Assembly (NCBI GenBank): GCA_029785195.1
Contig: JAFMAD010000001.1
Span: 186,001-250,000, forward strand
Length of the DNA: 64,000 nucleotides
DNA from: Nitrososphaerota archaeon
Lineage (GTDB): Archaea; Thermoproteota; Nitrososphaeria; Nitrososphaerales; Gagatemarchaeaceae
Direction of reading: 5' to 3'
Shown here: positions 7,150 to 16,117 of the stretch, piece by piece
How the letters are laid out: each line of letters opens with the position of its first letter
How positions within the stretch are numbered: position 1 is the first letter of the stretch
Notes under the pieces: model-generated
Told to the model about the DNA's origin: nothing
Databases searched by the model: none
What the model saw: the letters and a program-made list of their open reading frames with translations, nothing else
Made by a program: the position numbers and the translations under genes

Positions 7150-8176
7150 CCAGGTCCTTGGTGAACCTGGTATAGATTTCGGGCTTGCTGTCCACCCGCA
7201 GCGTGTCTTCTATCCTTATCCCGTACTTCCCGACGATGTAGACCCCCGGCTCGTCGGTGATGACGTCGTTCTTCGCAAGCCTGACCTTGTTCCCATGAAA
7301 TATCCCAGGCGACTCGTGGATGTCGATCCCGACGCCGTGCCCGACGCTGTGGTTCAGGTACCTGTCCAACTTGTGCCTGCGAAGGACGCCGACCGCGGCG
7401 TCATGCACTGAGCCGCAGGGCACCCCGTCCCTGACGGCATCGATGGCCGCCTGCTGGGCCTCCCTCACCACGCCGTATGACCTCCTCATCTCTGAGGTGA
7501 CGGTCCCCACGGCGAATGTCCTGGTCTCGTCTGAGTTGTACCCCTCGTACCTGAAGAAAAGGTCAGCCACGACGAAGTCGCCGCTCCTGACCTTCCTCTC
7601 TGACAGCTCCGAGTGACCGTATGCCCCGTGAGGCCCTGACGCGATTATGACCGGCCCGAGGGACGAGTCAGAGTTGGACGGGGTCAATCCCTCCTCCAGG
7701 GCGGTCTTCATCACCTCGGCCGCTAGCTCCCACTCCGTCCTCCCCGGCTTCAAAGCGCGCTCGAGGGCCTCGTACGCCTTGTCAGTCTTGGCGCAAGCCT
7801 TGCGTATCCGCTCCAGCTCAAGTGAGTCCTTCGTCCTCCTCGCCTCCAGGAAGAGCCCGGGGTCCGCGGCGAGCCGCCTCGACTTCAACCCCTCCCTGTC
7901 GACCACCGCATTCCTCCCTCTGAGCTGCTTCTCTATCTCCTTGCCGACGTCCTTCCACCTCCTCACCACCACCACTTCGGCTTCCTTGGCTACCTCCTCC
8001 GCCCTGTCCGCCTCCAGAGGAGAGGTCACGATGACCGTCTTGTCCGGCCGGACTACGGCAGCGCCCCCTCCGAAGAAGTCAGTGAGATAGAACAGGTTCG
8101 GCGCAGCAAACGCCGCCACCTCCTTCCCCTTGGCGAGCGACAAGAGCCTCTTGCGTCTCTGGGAGAATAAGGTCAA
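7136..8176 (-). CDS. pepQ: Xaa-Pro aminopeptidase/dipeptidase, M24 family
   Basis: 346 residues. An N-terminal creatinase-like domain (about 1-120) is followed by the pita-bread catalytic domain. Metal ligands of the M24 fold are visible: Asp in VADLFF, Asp in GYNSDETRTF, His in HSVGHGVGIDIHE, Glu in DEPGVY and Glu in GIRIEDT. Cleaves peptides next to proline in the cytoplasm. Starts at TTG 8176, with TAATAATG about 25 nt upstream on the minus strand, so probably leaderless. Converges with pantoate kinase, overlapping its 3' end by 14 nt. Confidence 0.9.
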   Translation of the reverse strand: MTLFSQRRKRLLSLAKGKEVAAFAAPNLFYLTDFFGGGAAVVRPDKTVIVTSPLEADRAEEVAKEAEVVVVRRWKDVGKEIEKQLRGRNAVVDREGLKSRRLAADPGLFLEARRTKDSLELERIRKACAKTDKAYEALERALKPGRTEWELAAEVMKTALEEGLTPSNSDSSLGPVIIASGPHGAYGHSELSERKVRSGDFVVADLFFRYEGYNSDETRTFAVGTVTSEMRRSYGVVREAQQAAIDAVRDGVPCGSVHDAAVGVLRRHKLDRYLNHSVGHGVGIDIHESPGIFHGNKVRLAKNDVITDEPGVYIVGKYGIRIEDTLRVDSKPEIYTRFTKDLVTCG

Positions 8177-8462
8177 CCCGCCTACCCTGGGGGGTGCATT
8201 ATTACTACCTTGTCATCGACGAGCGCCGGCACGCGCGAACGGCCCGAACAAGGGGTGAGCAGGCCGCTGCGGCTGTAATCGCGCTTCTGGGATGAAAACA
8301 GCCCCAAAAAGCCCCATCCAGGGCGTCTCCTCTTTTAGCGGGCGCCTGCTCAGAAAAACCGCCCTCCCGCGGCGGTGGGCGGCGGGCCCATCACGGCGAA
8401 TCTGGCTGCGATTCCCTTATATCCACTGTCAAACCTGTCCTACAGTCGGGGCTAAACTTCCT

Positions 8463-11400
8463 GTGACGTATATCCGAAGGCTGGAGATGCGCGGCTTCAA
8501 GTCCTCGGGCCCTCGTACCACGGTGGTCAACTTCGAGCGGGGGTTCACTGTCATCACCGGCCCCAACGGAAGCGGGAAGTCCAACATCGCAGACGCGATA
8601 GCGTTCACCATAGGGGAGAACTCGCCCAAAGCGCTGAGGGCGGCGAACGGGAGGCTCTCCGGGCTGATCTATGACCCGAGGAAGGAGGACTCGCCCGGGG
8701 ACGGAAGACCGAACGCCTGCAGGGTCACTATCCAGTTCGACAACTCCGACAGGGCGATACCTGTCGACTCCGACCTTGTGACCATCACGAGAGAGCTAAG
8801 GGAGGACGGCGAGAACACGTACTTCCTCAACGGGAGGAAGAGCACGAGGAGCGCGCTCACCGAGATCATAGACCTGGCGGGACTCGCGCCGAACGGGTTC
8901 AACATAGTCGCCCAGGGCGCCGCGACCAGGATGGCAGACCTCACCCCGGAAGAGAAGAGGAAGGTCATAGAAAGCGTCGTGGGGATCTCGAAGTTCGACG
9001 AGCGGAAGGCCGAGGCCCAGAGGCAGCTCAGCCAAGCGGATCAGAGACTCGAGGTCGCCATGGCGCGAATCGGCGAGATGAAGAGCACCCTCGAGTCCCT
9101 CGACTCCCAGAGGACAGAGATGGTGAGGTACAACCTCCTGGAGTCGCAGATCAGCTGGCTCAACGCCGTGATAACGTCGAAGAGGATCGCCGACCTGAAG
9201 ACCAGGCTCTCTGACCTGAGGTCGCAAGAGCAGGAGCTGAACGGGAAGCTCGGGGACCTTGGGGGGAAGATGGTCGAGCTGGAGAACCGCATATCCCAGG
9301 TCGAGAGCGACAAGACGAAGTTCATAGTCGAGGTCATCCAAGGCGGGGGGGCCAGCCACGTCGAGCTCCAGTTCCAGCTCGCGGGGCTCAGGAACGAGCT
9401 GGAGACGCTCGAGGCCGACTTGAAGACAGCGGAGGGGAACGTAGCGGAGCTGGAAGGGGAGACGGTCCCGCAGCTCAAGCAGGTCGTGGCTGAAAAGCAG
9501 AGGGAAGCCAACGCGGCGAGCTCGACCGTGAGACAGCTGACGGCCGAGATAGAGAAGCTCGACGCCAAACACGCCGAGCTTGCCCAGAAGCTGAAGGATT
9601 TCTTCCGCGCAGGGGAGGAGCTCAGGGGGACAATCGAAAAGAAGGGGAAGCTCACGGCCAGGGTCCAGCTCAAGCTCGCGGACCTGGCCCAGAAGCAGAC
9701 TCAGGTGGAGCTTGCCATCAACGCCACCAACGCCAGCCTCGGCGTGGAGAGGAAGCGCCTCGACGAGCTGAAGCTCAGGGTCGACGGCTACTCGGAGGTC
9801 CTGGGGAAGTTGGAGGCGAGCACGAAGCAGCTCTTCGAGCTCTACGACAGGTCGACCAAGGAGCTCGGCTCCATCGACGAGAGCCTCGCGGGGGCGGAGT
9901 CTACGAGGGAGAAGCTCGTGGCCTCCATACAAGGCGCGTCGAGGATATTGGAGAAGGCTTCGACGGAGATGTCGAAGGAGGAGGCGTTCAGGCACCTCTC
10001 TGAGAGCCTCGCGGGGGAGAGGAGCGGCCAGCTGAAGCTCCAAGAGTTCTGCGACCAGGGAGGGGTCCCAGGCTACGTCGGGAGGCTGGGCCAGGTGGTG
10101 AAGTACCCGCAGCAGTACTCTAAGGCGGTGAACGCCGTTATGGGCAGATGGCTCGGCGCCTTCATCGTCCAGGACCTGAAGTCGATGACGCAGCTCATAA
10201 AGGCGGCGAAGTCTCTGAAGGCGAAGAGCTTCTCTGTCATACCGCTGAGCGAGGTGGAGTCGGTAAAGGCCGCCGAGGTGGAGAAGTCTGCCGGGGTGAT
10301 AGGCCCGCTGTCAGACGTGATAAGGTGCGAGGACGAGTTCGAGGGGCTGGTCAACTTCCTCGCCGGTGACTCGGTCCTCGTCGAGACGGAGGCGATCGGC
10401 TACATCATGGCGTCAGAAGGCGTCAGAGCGGTGACCGAGGCGGGGGAGACCTTCGAGCCGGGCGGCAGGGCCTTCAGCTACGGCTACCAGGAGCTGGTGG
10501 TCAACCTGATGGAGGGCCTGGAGAACATCGAAGGGATGAGCGAGGTGGAGGACGCCGTCGGCGCCCTGAAGGGGGCCATCGAAAGGAGGAGGTCAGAGCT
10601 CAACTCCGTAGAATCAGGGGCCCGCTCTATGATGAAGGAGCGGATCAAGAAGATAGTCACGACCACCAGCCTGAAGGCCGAGGCTACCACGATCACAAGA
10701 ATGGCCAAGAGGTACAGCAGCATATTCAAGACAATGAACGCGGAGTACCAGAGGCAGGCCAGCGCTGTCGCGCGGCTCGAGGAGAAGCTCAAGGTCAGCG
10801 TCGAACGGAAGGAGTCCGTCGCCAAGGGGATCGGCTCGCTTCAGCGGGTGGTCGCCGACGCCCAGGCTCTGGGGCTGGAGGGGCACCTCGCCGAGCTCGA
10901 CGCCGCCAAGCAGTCGGTCTCCACCGAGATAGACGGCATCAGGAACAGGATCCAGGACCTCAATCTCACGCTCACGAGGGAGAAGGCGAACCTCGAGAAC
11001 GTCCTTCTCCGTGCGCTGGAGGAGAACCAGCTCGACCTGGCCAACGCCATCGAGGACCTGCAGTCGAACAAGCAGTTCGCCAGGGAGGCGCCGCGGAAGA
11101 TCAGGGAGCTCTCGGAGCAGAAGGCTTCTCTGGAGGCGCAGATCTCGAAGCTGAAGGAGTCCTCCAAGAGGAGCCAGCCGGTCCTTGACGAGTTCGACGC
11201 GAGGGCGAAGAAGCTGAAGGAAGAAAGGGACAGCATCTCTCGTTCGGTCGCGGGGCACCAGAAGGACCTCTTCGCCCTCGCCGGGCAGGTGTCGGCGGCC
11301 CAGGAGAAGATCGAGGAGGCCCTGGGGAGCCTCAGGATGCTCGGGTACTCGGAGGAGCTGGAGTACTTCGAGTCGTCCGAGTCGCTGCTTGCCGACCTCC

Positions 11401-12023
11401 AACAGGAGTATCAGGGGGCGAGCGGGTCGGTGAACAGGGGGGCCGACAGGCAGTACACTGAGATGTACCTGAGCTACAAGAACCTCTCTGTGAGGCACAA
11501 CGAGCTGGAGAACGAAAGGAACTCGATCATCGCGTTCATCGAGAGCGTGGACGCGGAGAAGAAGAAGGTGTTCATGTCAGCCTTCGACAGGGTGGGGGGG
11601 GAGTTCGGCTCCATATTCGCGAAGCTGACAGGGGGGAGGGCCCAGCTCGACCTCGAAAACCCGGACGAGATATTCGCCGGAGGGGTGTTCATGAGGGCAG
11701 ACTTCGGGAACGGGCTCCGCGAGTCTTCCCAGCACAGCGGGGGGCAGAGGGCTGTGACAGGGGTCGCCCTGATACTGGCGATGCAGGCAGTCCAGACGCA
11801 CCCGTTCTACCTCTTCGACGAGATTGACGCCCCGTTGGACGCGGTGAACTCGAGCAGCCTCGCGAAGTTCCTGAAGGAGAAGTCGTCCGAGGCTCAGATC
11901 ATCACCATCACCCTCAGGGACGTCTTCGTGGCGGAGAGCGACATGACGTATGGGGTCTACTCTGCTGGAGGTATCTCGAGGGTGGTCCACTACAAGCCCG
12001 CCGAGGTGCCGAGAAGTGCCTAG
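8463..12023 (+). CDS. smc: SMC chromosome-segregation ATPase
   Basis: 1186 residues from GTG 8463. Walker A GPNGSGKSN (about 33-41), long coiled coil, hinge domain (about 525-690) beginning GGVPGYVGRLGQVV, second coiled coil, ABC signature SQHSGGQR (about 1087) and Walker B YLFDEID (about 1114). SMC forms the ring-shaped condensin with ScpA and ScpB and organises the chromosome. The frame extends upstream to ATG 8292, but that stretch is unconserved and lies before CCTTATATCC (about 8415-8424), the likely TATA box. GTG 8463 directly precedes the conserved TYIRRLEMRGFKS. First gene of smc-scpA-scpB. Confidence 0.95.
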   Translation: MTYIRRLEMRGFKSSGPRTTVVNFERGFTVITGPNGSGKSNIADAIAFTIGENSPKALRAANGRLSGLIYDPRKEDSPGDGRPNACRVTIQFDNSDRAIPVDSDLVTITRELREDGENTYFLNGRKSTRSALTEIIDLAGLAPNGFNIVAQGAATRMADLTPEEKRKVIESVVGISKFDERKAEAQRQLSQADQRLEVAMARIGEMKSTLESLDSQRTEMVRYNLLESQISWLNAVITSKRIADLKTRLSDLRSQEQELNGKLGDLGGKMVELENRISQVESDKTKFIVEVIQGGGASHVELQFQLAGLRNELETLEADLKTAEGNVAELEGETVPQLKQVVAEKQREANAASSTVRQLTAEIEKLDAKHAELAQKLKDFFRAGEELRGTIEKKGKLTARVQLKLADLAQKQTQVELAINATNASLGVERKRLDELKLRVDGYSEVLGKLEASTKQLFELYDRSTKELGSIDESLAGAESTREKLVASIQGASRILEKASTEMSKEEAFRHLSESLAGERSGQLKLQEFCDQGGVPGYVGRLGQVVKYPQQYSKAVNAVMGRWLGAFIVQDLKSMTQLIKAAKSLKAKSFSVIPLSEVESVKAAEVEKSAGVIGPLSDVIRCEDEFEGLVNFLAGDSVLVETEAIGYIMASEGVRAVTEAGETFEPGGRAFSYGYQELVVNLMEGLENIEGMSEVEDAVGALKGAIERRRSELNSVESGARSMMKERIKKIVTTTSLKAEATTITRMAKRYSSIFKTMNAEYQRQASAVARLEEKLKVSVERKESVAKGIGSLQRVVADAQALGLEGHLAELDAAKQSVSTEIDGIRNRIQDLNLTLTREKANLENVLLRALEENQLDLANAIEDLQSNKQFAREAPRKIRELSEQKASLEAQISKLKESSKRSQPVLDEFDARAKKLKEERDSISRSVAGHQKDLFALAGQVSAAQEKIEEALGSLRMLGYSEELEYFESSESLLADLQQEYQGASGSVNRGADRQYTEMYLSYKNLSVRHNELENERNSIIAFIESVDAEKKKVFMSAFDRVGGEFGSIFAKLTGGRAQLDLENPDEIFAGGVFMRADFGNGLRESSQHSGGQRAVTGVALILAMQAVQTHPFYLFDEIDAPLDAVNSSSLAKFLKEKSSEAQIITITLRDVFVAESDMTYGVYSAGGISRVVHYKPAEVPRSA

Positions 12024-12678
12024 CTCGGCGGTCCTGGGGCGCCCGCCCCTCAACGTGCTGATCGACCCTTCCCTCGCCAAGCGCAAGAGCCCGTGGGAGA
12101 TCAACCTCACTGAGCTCCTCGACATGTTCCTGAAGGCAATCTCCCAGACAGAACTCATCGACATGCGCGCCGCGGGGACGGCAGCCCTCTCCTCGGCCAC
12201 CATCTACAGGCTCAAGGTCGAGACACTGTTCCTCTTCGAGAGGCTCAGGATGCAGCACAGGCTGGTCGACGCGAGCGAGCCCCCACAGATCATTGTGATG
12301 CCGTTCAGGTACGAGATCTACTCGACCAACATAGACGAGCTGTTCGACGAGCTCGGACGCATCCTGCAGGAGGTCGTGGTCACGGAGGAAGGGGGGGAGC
12401 AGAACCCACTCGCCATCGTAGACCTCCCGCCCCCGGACTTTGAAAACTACGTCGTATCGCTCCAGGTCCTCCTCTCTGAGTTCAGGAAGATACTCGTCGA
12501 GAGGCTGAGGGCGACTGGGAAGGCGCTCCTCTCGGATCTCCTCAGAGGGCTCTCCCCCATCGACGCCGCCCGCGTCTTCATACTCCTCCTTTTCGCGGCC
12601 AACGACGGCGAAGTGGTCATCAACCAGGAGGAGTCAGACGGAGACGCGCTGGTGGTGTCGGTGGGCCAGCTTGAGTAG
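12016..12678 (+). CDS. scpA: ScpA kleisin subunit of condensin
   Basis: 220 residues from GTG 12016, overlapping smc by 8 nt, with GAGGTG 8-13 nt upstream as ribosome-binding site. The kleisin N-terminal helical segment (PWEINLTELLDMFLKAI) binds the SMC neck. The C-terminal winged helix (RVFILLLFAANDGEVVINQEE) binds the SMC head. It bridges the two heads of the SMC dimer and recruits ScpB. The frame opens earlier at 11950, but those codons lie inside smc and do not resemble kleisin. Confidence 0.9.
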   Translation: MPSSAVLGRPPLNVLIDPSLAKRKSPWEINLTELLDMFLKAISQTELIDMRAAGTAALSSATIYRLKVETLFLFERLRMQHRLVDASEPPQIIVMPFRYEIYSTNIDELFDELGRILQEVVVTEEGGEQNPLAIVDLPPPDFENYVVSLQVLLSEFRKILVERLRATGKALLSDLLRGLSPIDAARVFILLLFAANDGEVVINQEESDGDALVVSVGQLE

Positions 12679-13213
12679 CGACGAGACGCAGGAGGCGCTC
12701 CCGAAGGAGATGCTAGCGAAGGTAGAGGCGGCGCTCTACGCAGCAGGGAGGCCCGTGTCGGTCGAAGACATCGCCCGCGTCGCAGGGACCACGTCCGAGA
12801 GGAAGGCCGCCGCCATCGCGAGGGAGGTCGCGAGGGCCGTCAACGGCGCCCTCCAGGCCGTGGAGGTCGTCGAGTACTCGGGTCCCAGGTTCGCCATGCA
12901 GCTGAAGGCGAAATACACCCAGACCGCGAGGAAGTTCGCCACGCGGCCGCTCCTGTCCAGGGCGGCGCTCAGGACGCTCTCCTTCATCGCCTTCTTCCAG
13001 CCTATATCGTCATCCGAGCTAGTCCAGAGGCGGAGCTCTACGGTCTACCAGCACCTGAAAGAGCTGGAGGCTGTCGGGTTCATCGTCGGGGAGAGGCAGG
13101 GGAGGAGCAGGGCGTACAAGACGACGGCGAGGTTCGCCGAGTACTTCGGCCTCAGCACCGAGCTCACGACCTTGAAGAGGCAGCTGGAGAGCAGGACGCT
13201 CACACTTAGGTGA
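12671..13213 (+). CDS. scpB: ScpB segregation and condensation protein
   Basis: 180 residues from TTG 12671, overlapping scpA by 8 nt. Two winged helices: EMLAKVEAALYAAGRPVSVED at the N-terminus (classic ScpB opening) and LSRAALRTLSFIAFFQPISSSEL in the second domain, followed by a recognition-like helix. ScpB dimers bind the kleisin centre and regulate the SMC ATPase. Gene order smc-scpA-scpB with repeated 8-nt overlaps implies strict co-translation. Confidence 0.9.
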   Translation: MSSDETQEALPKEMLAKVEAALYAAGRPVSVEDIARVAGTTSERKAAAIAREVARAVNGALQAVEVVEYSGPRFAMQLKAKYTQTARKFATRPLLSRAALRTLSFIAFFQPISSSELVQRRSSTVYQHLKELEAVGFIVGERQGRSRAYKTTARFAEYFGLSTELTTLKRQLESRTLTLR

Positions 13214-13283
13214 CTGAGCCCTCCCCCCGGACCCGCGCCGATATGCTTAACATGAGGCTCAGGCGGGCGAGCGATGGAAACCG

Positions 13284-13670
13284 TTGACACGACCCATCGA
13301 GAACCTCACGAAACGCAAGCCGACCGGAGGCAGGTCAAGGCCCCAAAGGGGGAGGCGGGCCTACGAAAAGGACGGGTACGCCATCGAGCCCCTGGTAGGC
13401 CAGGCGTCGGTGAGGACGAGCAGGAGGCGCGGGGGGTCCCTCTCCACAGGCGTGATATTCGCCGACTATGCAAACGTCTCCGACAGGTCGGGGAAGGCGT
13501 CGAAGTCCAAGATACTCAGGGTTAAGAAGAGTCCCGCGAACAGGGACTACGAAAGGAGGGGCGTCATAACGAAGGGGGCCGTGCTGGAGACGGAGGCGGG
13601 GGAGGCGGTCGTCACCTCTCGCCCGACCGCCGACGGGGTGGTCAACGCGGTCCTCACCGCGAAGAAATGA
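13284..13670 (+). CDS. rps8e: ribosomal protein S8e
   Basis: 128 residues, archaeal/eukaryal small-subunit protein. KRKPTGGRSRP near the N-terminus, GVIFADYANVSDRSGKASK in the middle, and the C-terminal NRDYERRGVITKGAVLETE followed by VTSRP..GVVNAVL are S8e signatures. Start TTG 13284 gives MTRPIENLTKRKPTGG. An ATG at 13274 is out of frame. ATATGCTTAA at 13241-13250 is a likely TATA box, putting transcription start about 10-15 nt before the TTG. Overlaps SRP19 by 4 nt. Confidence 0.9.
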   Translation: MTRPIENLTKRKPTGGRSRPQRGRRAYEKDGYAIEPLVGQASVRTSRRRGGSLSTGVIFADYANVSDRSGKASKSKILRVKKSPANRDYERRGVITKGAVLETEAGEAVVTSRPTADGVVNAVLTAKK

Positions 13671-13993
13671 AGGAATACGACCGCTACATCTTCTGGCTCG
13701 ACTACTTCGACTCCGAGCTGAAGCGCAGCGAAGGGCGGAGGGTCCCGCTGAGTTCGGCGACCAGGGCCCCAGTCCTGGCGGAGCTCGCAGAGGCGTGCCG
13801 GAGGCTCAACCTGCAGCCACAGCCCCAAGCGGCCCGCTACCCCTCCATGCCTGGGAAGGAGTCGGGGTACGTCTCCGTGGCGAAGTCGCCGCCGAAGCGG
13901 GCGCTCCTCCTGAAGGTGGCGAAGGAGCTCTCGACCGTCAGAGGGATCGCGCAGAGGCGCCAGGCGCAGGCGCAGCAGCCGCGCAAAAAGTGA
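13667..13993 (+). CDS. srp19: signal recognition particle protein SRP19
   Basis: 108 residues. The N-terminal DRYIFWLDYFDSELKRSEGRR and VPLSSA segments, and later ARYPSMPGKESGYV, match SRP19, which binds 7S RNA helices 6 and 8 so that SRP54 can assemble. The basic tail RRQAQAQQPRKK is RNA-binding in character. ATG 13667 overlaps the S8e stop by 4 nt (ATGA). Confidence 0.9.
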   Translation: MKEYDRYIFWLDYFDSELKRSEGRRVPLSSATRAPVLAELAEACRRLNLQPQPQAARYPSMPGKESGYVSVAKSPPKRALLLKVAKELSTVRGIAQRRQAQAQQPRKK

Positions 13994-14029
13994 GCGACCC
14001 CCAACGTTTAAAGGCAGGACAAGGGGCGT

Positions 14030-14257
14030 TTGCCTTTCTTGCTTCAGGTGGGCACGGTCATTCATAGGGCCAAGAGTGGCCGGCTCGTAGTCCACCTTAC
14101 CAGAGAGGTCAGGCCAGGCGCCTTCCTCTTCGACGAAGGGAGGAGGAAGCTCGGGAAAGTCGTCGAGTTGATCGGCCCTGTGAAGTCCCCCTACGCGTCG
14201 GTCGCCCCCGCGAGCGACCGCGCGGGAAGACCGGGAGAGCCCGCATTCGCGGAGTGA
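14030..14257 (+). CDS. gar1: H/ACA ribonucleoprotein subunit Gar1
   Basis: 75 residues, single beta-barrel domain: VGTVIHRAKSGRLVVHL, GAFLFDEGRRKLGKVVELIGPVKSPYASV. Gar1 completes the H/ACA pseudouridylation complex with Cbf5, Nop10 and L7Ae. GTTTAAAG at 14006-14013 is the likely TATA box. TTG 14030 is only about 21 nt away, so TTG 14039 (giving MLQVGTV...) may be the real leaderless start. The gar1-TFB pair is a widely conserved archaeal neighbourhood. Confidence 0.9.
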   Translation: MPFLLQVGTVIHRAKSGRLVVHLTREVRPGAFLFDEGRRKLGKVVELIGPVKSPYASVAPASDRAGRPGEPAFAE

Positions 14258-14261
14258 GGTC

Positions 14262-15209
14262 ATGAGTATCTGGAGCAGTACCAGGGACGAGGACTTCAGG
14301 ACCTCCTGCCCCGTTTGCGGCAACAGGCTGATCGGTGACTCGGAGAAAGGGGAGCAGGTCTGCCCCACGTGCGGTTACGTCACCCTGGCCCCCGCTGACG
14401 CCGGCCCGGAATGGAAGGCCATGGACCTGGAGGAGAAGAACAAGCGTGTGAGGGTGGGCGCTCCGACGACCCTGGCGCTCCACGACTTCGGGCTCACCAC
14501 GGAGATCGGGAGGACCATGCGCGACTCCCATGGGAAATACCTCGACCCCGCAATGAGGGCGACCGTGGAGAAGATGAGGAAGTGGCAGAGCAGGTCCAGG
14601 ACGATAAGCAGCGAAGAGCGAGGGCTCTCGAACGTCCTTTCGAAGATCAGCGAGCTCTGCGACGCGTTGAACCTGCCGGACAACGTCGCCGAGACGGCAG
14701 CCCAGATCTACCGGACCTCGGCCAAAAAGAAGGTGGCCAAGAGCAAGTCGGTACTCGGAATGACAGCGGCGACGGTGTACCTGGCGTGCAGGAAGTGCGG
14801 GGTGTCTCGCACCCTCAAGGAGGTGGCCAGGGCCTCGGGGATGGAGAAGGGGAGCGTCGCCCGCTACTTCCGCCTTGTCCTGAAGGAGGTCGAGAAGGAG
14901 TACGTCCCTCCGCCCTCGGTAGAGAAGTACATCTCAAAACTGGTCAACATAGCCAAGATTGACACCAGGGTCGAGCACCTCGCCCTTACCCTCTCCCGCA
15001 AGACGAGCGACTCGCGGATCTCCAGCGGCAAGGCCCCGGCGGGGCTCGCCGCCGCCTACGTCTACCTCTCGTCCGTCATGGTGGGGGAGCACCTCCCACA
15101 GAGGGAGGTGGCGGAGTTCGCGGAGGTGACCGAGGTGACCGTAAGAAATAGGTGCAGGGAGATACTTGACAACTACGTGATCAGACAGGAGTTCATGCCG
15201 TCAAAATGA
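14262..15209 (+). CDS. tfb: transcription initiation factor TFB (TFIIB)
   Basis: 315 residues. Zinc ribbon with Cys16-x2-Cys19...Cys34-x2-Cys37, B-reader/linker region, then two cyclin-like repeats (about 115-205 and 210-305). The second contains EVTVRNRCREIL, the helix-turn-helix that contacts the BRE. TFB bridges TBP-DNA and RNA polymerase. It follows gar1 closely and overlaps the RPC34-like gene by 4 nt. Confidence 0.95.
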   Translation: MSIWSSTRDEDFRTSCPVCGNRLIGDSEKGEQVCPTCGYVTLAPADAGPEWKAMDLEEKNKRVRVGAPTTLALHDFGLTTEIGRTMRDSHGKYLDPAMRATVEKMRKWQSRSRTISSEERGLSNVLSKISELCDALNLPDNVAETAAQIYRTSAKKKVAKSKSVLGMTAATVYLACRKCGVSRTLKEVARASGMEKGSVARYFRLVLKEVEKEYVPPPSVEKYISKLVNIAKIDTRVEHLALTLSRKTSDSRISSGKAPAGLAAAYVYLSSVMVGEHLPQREVAEFAEVTEVTVRNRCREILDNYVIRQEFMPSK

Positions 15210-15700
15210 AGCAGAAGAAACGCGTCAGCAAGGAGGCTGCCAAGAAGCAGGGCAGGCCCCGCCAGAAGAAGGAAGCAGAGCCAGAGAAGCCTGTCGAGAG
15301 GACGGAGGAGGAGCTGGTCGACCTCACATCCAGGGTCTACAAGCTGGTGGTCGAGACAGGGAGGGACGGCGTCCTCCAGAGCGAGATATGGAAGGAGCTC
15401 GGGCTCACGAGCAGGGACGGGTCGAGGCTCGCGATCAGGCTTGAGAGGCGGGGGCTAATCGGGAGGGTGAAGGTCCTGGAGGACGGCCGCTGGACCTACA
15501 AGCTCACCCCTCTCCGGTTCCCAACCGACATGGCTTCGATAGAGAAGGCCCCCTGCATAGTCTGCCAGTACGAGCCGAAGTGCTCCATCGAAGGTGAGGT
15601 CAGCCCGTACGTCTGTCCATGGATAGGGCCCTGGGTCATCCAGGAGGTGATGGCAGCGCGAACTGGCGCGCCTGCGCCTGAACCAGTCTCCGCAGGGTAG
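15206..15700 (+). CDS. RPC34/C39-like transcription factor with a putative Fe-S cluster
   Basis: 164 residues: Lys-rich tail (1-35), a winged helix (about 40-100; VYKLVVETGRDGVLQSEIWK...GSRLAIRLERRGLIGR), then four cysteines Cys117, Cys120, Cys126, Cys137 (CIVCQYEPKC...YVCPW). This layout is that of the archaeal orthologue of RNA polymerase III subunit RPC34/hRPC39, known from Crenarchaeota and Thaumarchaeota, whose C-terminal cysteines hold a cubane [4Fe-4S] cluster. ATGA overlap with TFB suggests it is made together with the initiation machinery. Role in vivo is not settled; a promoter-opening role like TFIIE or RPC34 is inferred. Confidence 0.75.
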   Translation: MKQKKRVSKEAAKKQGRPRQKKEAEPEKPVERTEEELVDLTSRVYKLVVETGRDGVLQSEIWKELGLTSRDGSRLAIRLERRGLIGRVKVLEDGRWTYKLTPLRFPTDMASIEKAPCIVCQYEPKCSIEGEVSPYVCPWIGPWVIQEVMAARTGAPAPEPVSAG

Positions 15701-15709
15701 TCCAAAGCC

Positions 15710-16117
15710 ATGGCGAAGAAAGAGTTGACGGCCCTCGTAGACGCCGCCAGGAAGGCGCGCGAGAACGCATATTCCCCATACTCGGGGGTAAAGATCGGGG
15801 CCGCCGTCCTGACGTCGGACGGGTCTGTCTACACCGGGGCGAACATAGAGAACGTGTCCTATGGGCTCTCCTGCTGCGCCGAGAGGACGGCGATATTCAA
15901 GGCCGTCTCCGAGGGGAAGGTGAAGATACTCGCCATAGCCGTGGTGGGGAAGTCTGAGCAGTTCACGAGGCCGTGCGGCGCCTGCAGGCAAGTCATGGTC
16001 GAGTTCAACCCTGCCATGACCGTGATGATGCGCGGGACCGACGGCTTCGCCGAGGACGCGGCCGCCGAGTCGCTCCTCCCAGCGAGCTTCAACCCCCCTG
16101 AGCTCTCGAAGCGATGA
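15710..16117 (+). CDS. cdd: cytidine deaminase
   Basis: 135 residues. Zinc site Cys56-Ala57-Glu58 (SCCAERTA, Glu is the proton shuttle) with Cys89 and Cys92 (PCGACRQ); substrate segments YSPYSGVKIGAA and GANIENVSYG. Deaminates cytidine and deoxycytidine to uridine forms for pyrimidine salvage. Single-domain tetrameric class. Overlaps the rlmE-like gene by 4 nt. Confidence 0.95.
   Translation: MAKKELTALVDAARKARENAYSPYSGVKIGAAVLTSDGSVYTGANIENVSYGLSCCAERTAIFKAVSEGKVKILAIAVVGKSEQFTRPCGACRQVMVEFNPAMTVMMRGTDGFAEDAAAESLLPASFNPPELSKR

Noticed and set aside
8292-8462. N-terminal extension of SMC
   Set aside because: It lies before the likely TATA box and before the conserved SMC N-terminus.
8796-10043. 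A 415-codon open frame antisense to smc
   Set aside because: Leu/Arg/Glu-rich, no motif, and explained by strong GC-biased codons of smc. Similar long antisense frames over abce1 and cdc48 were rejected for the same reason.
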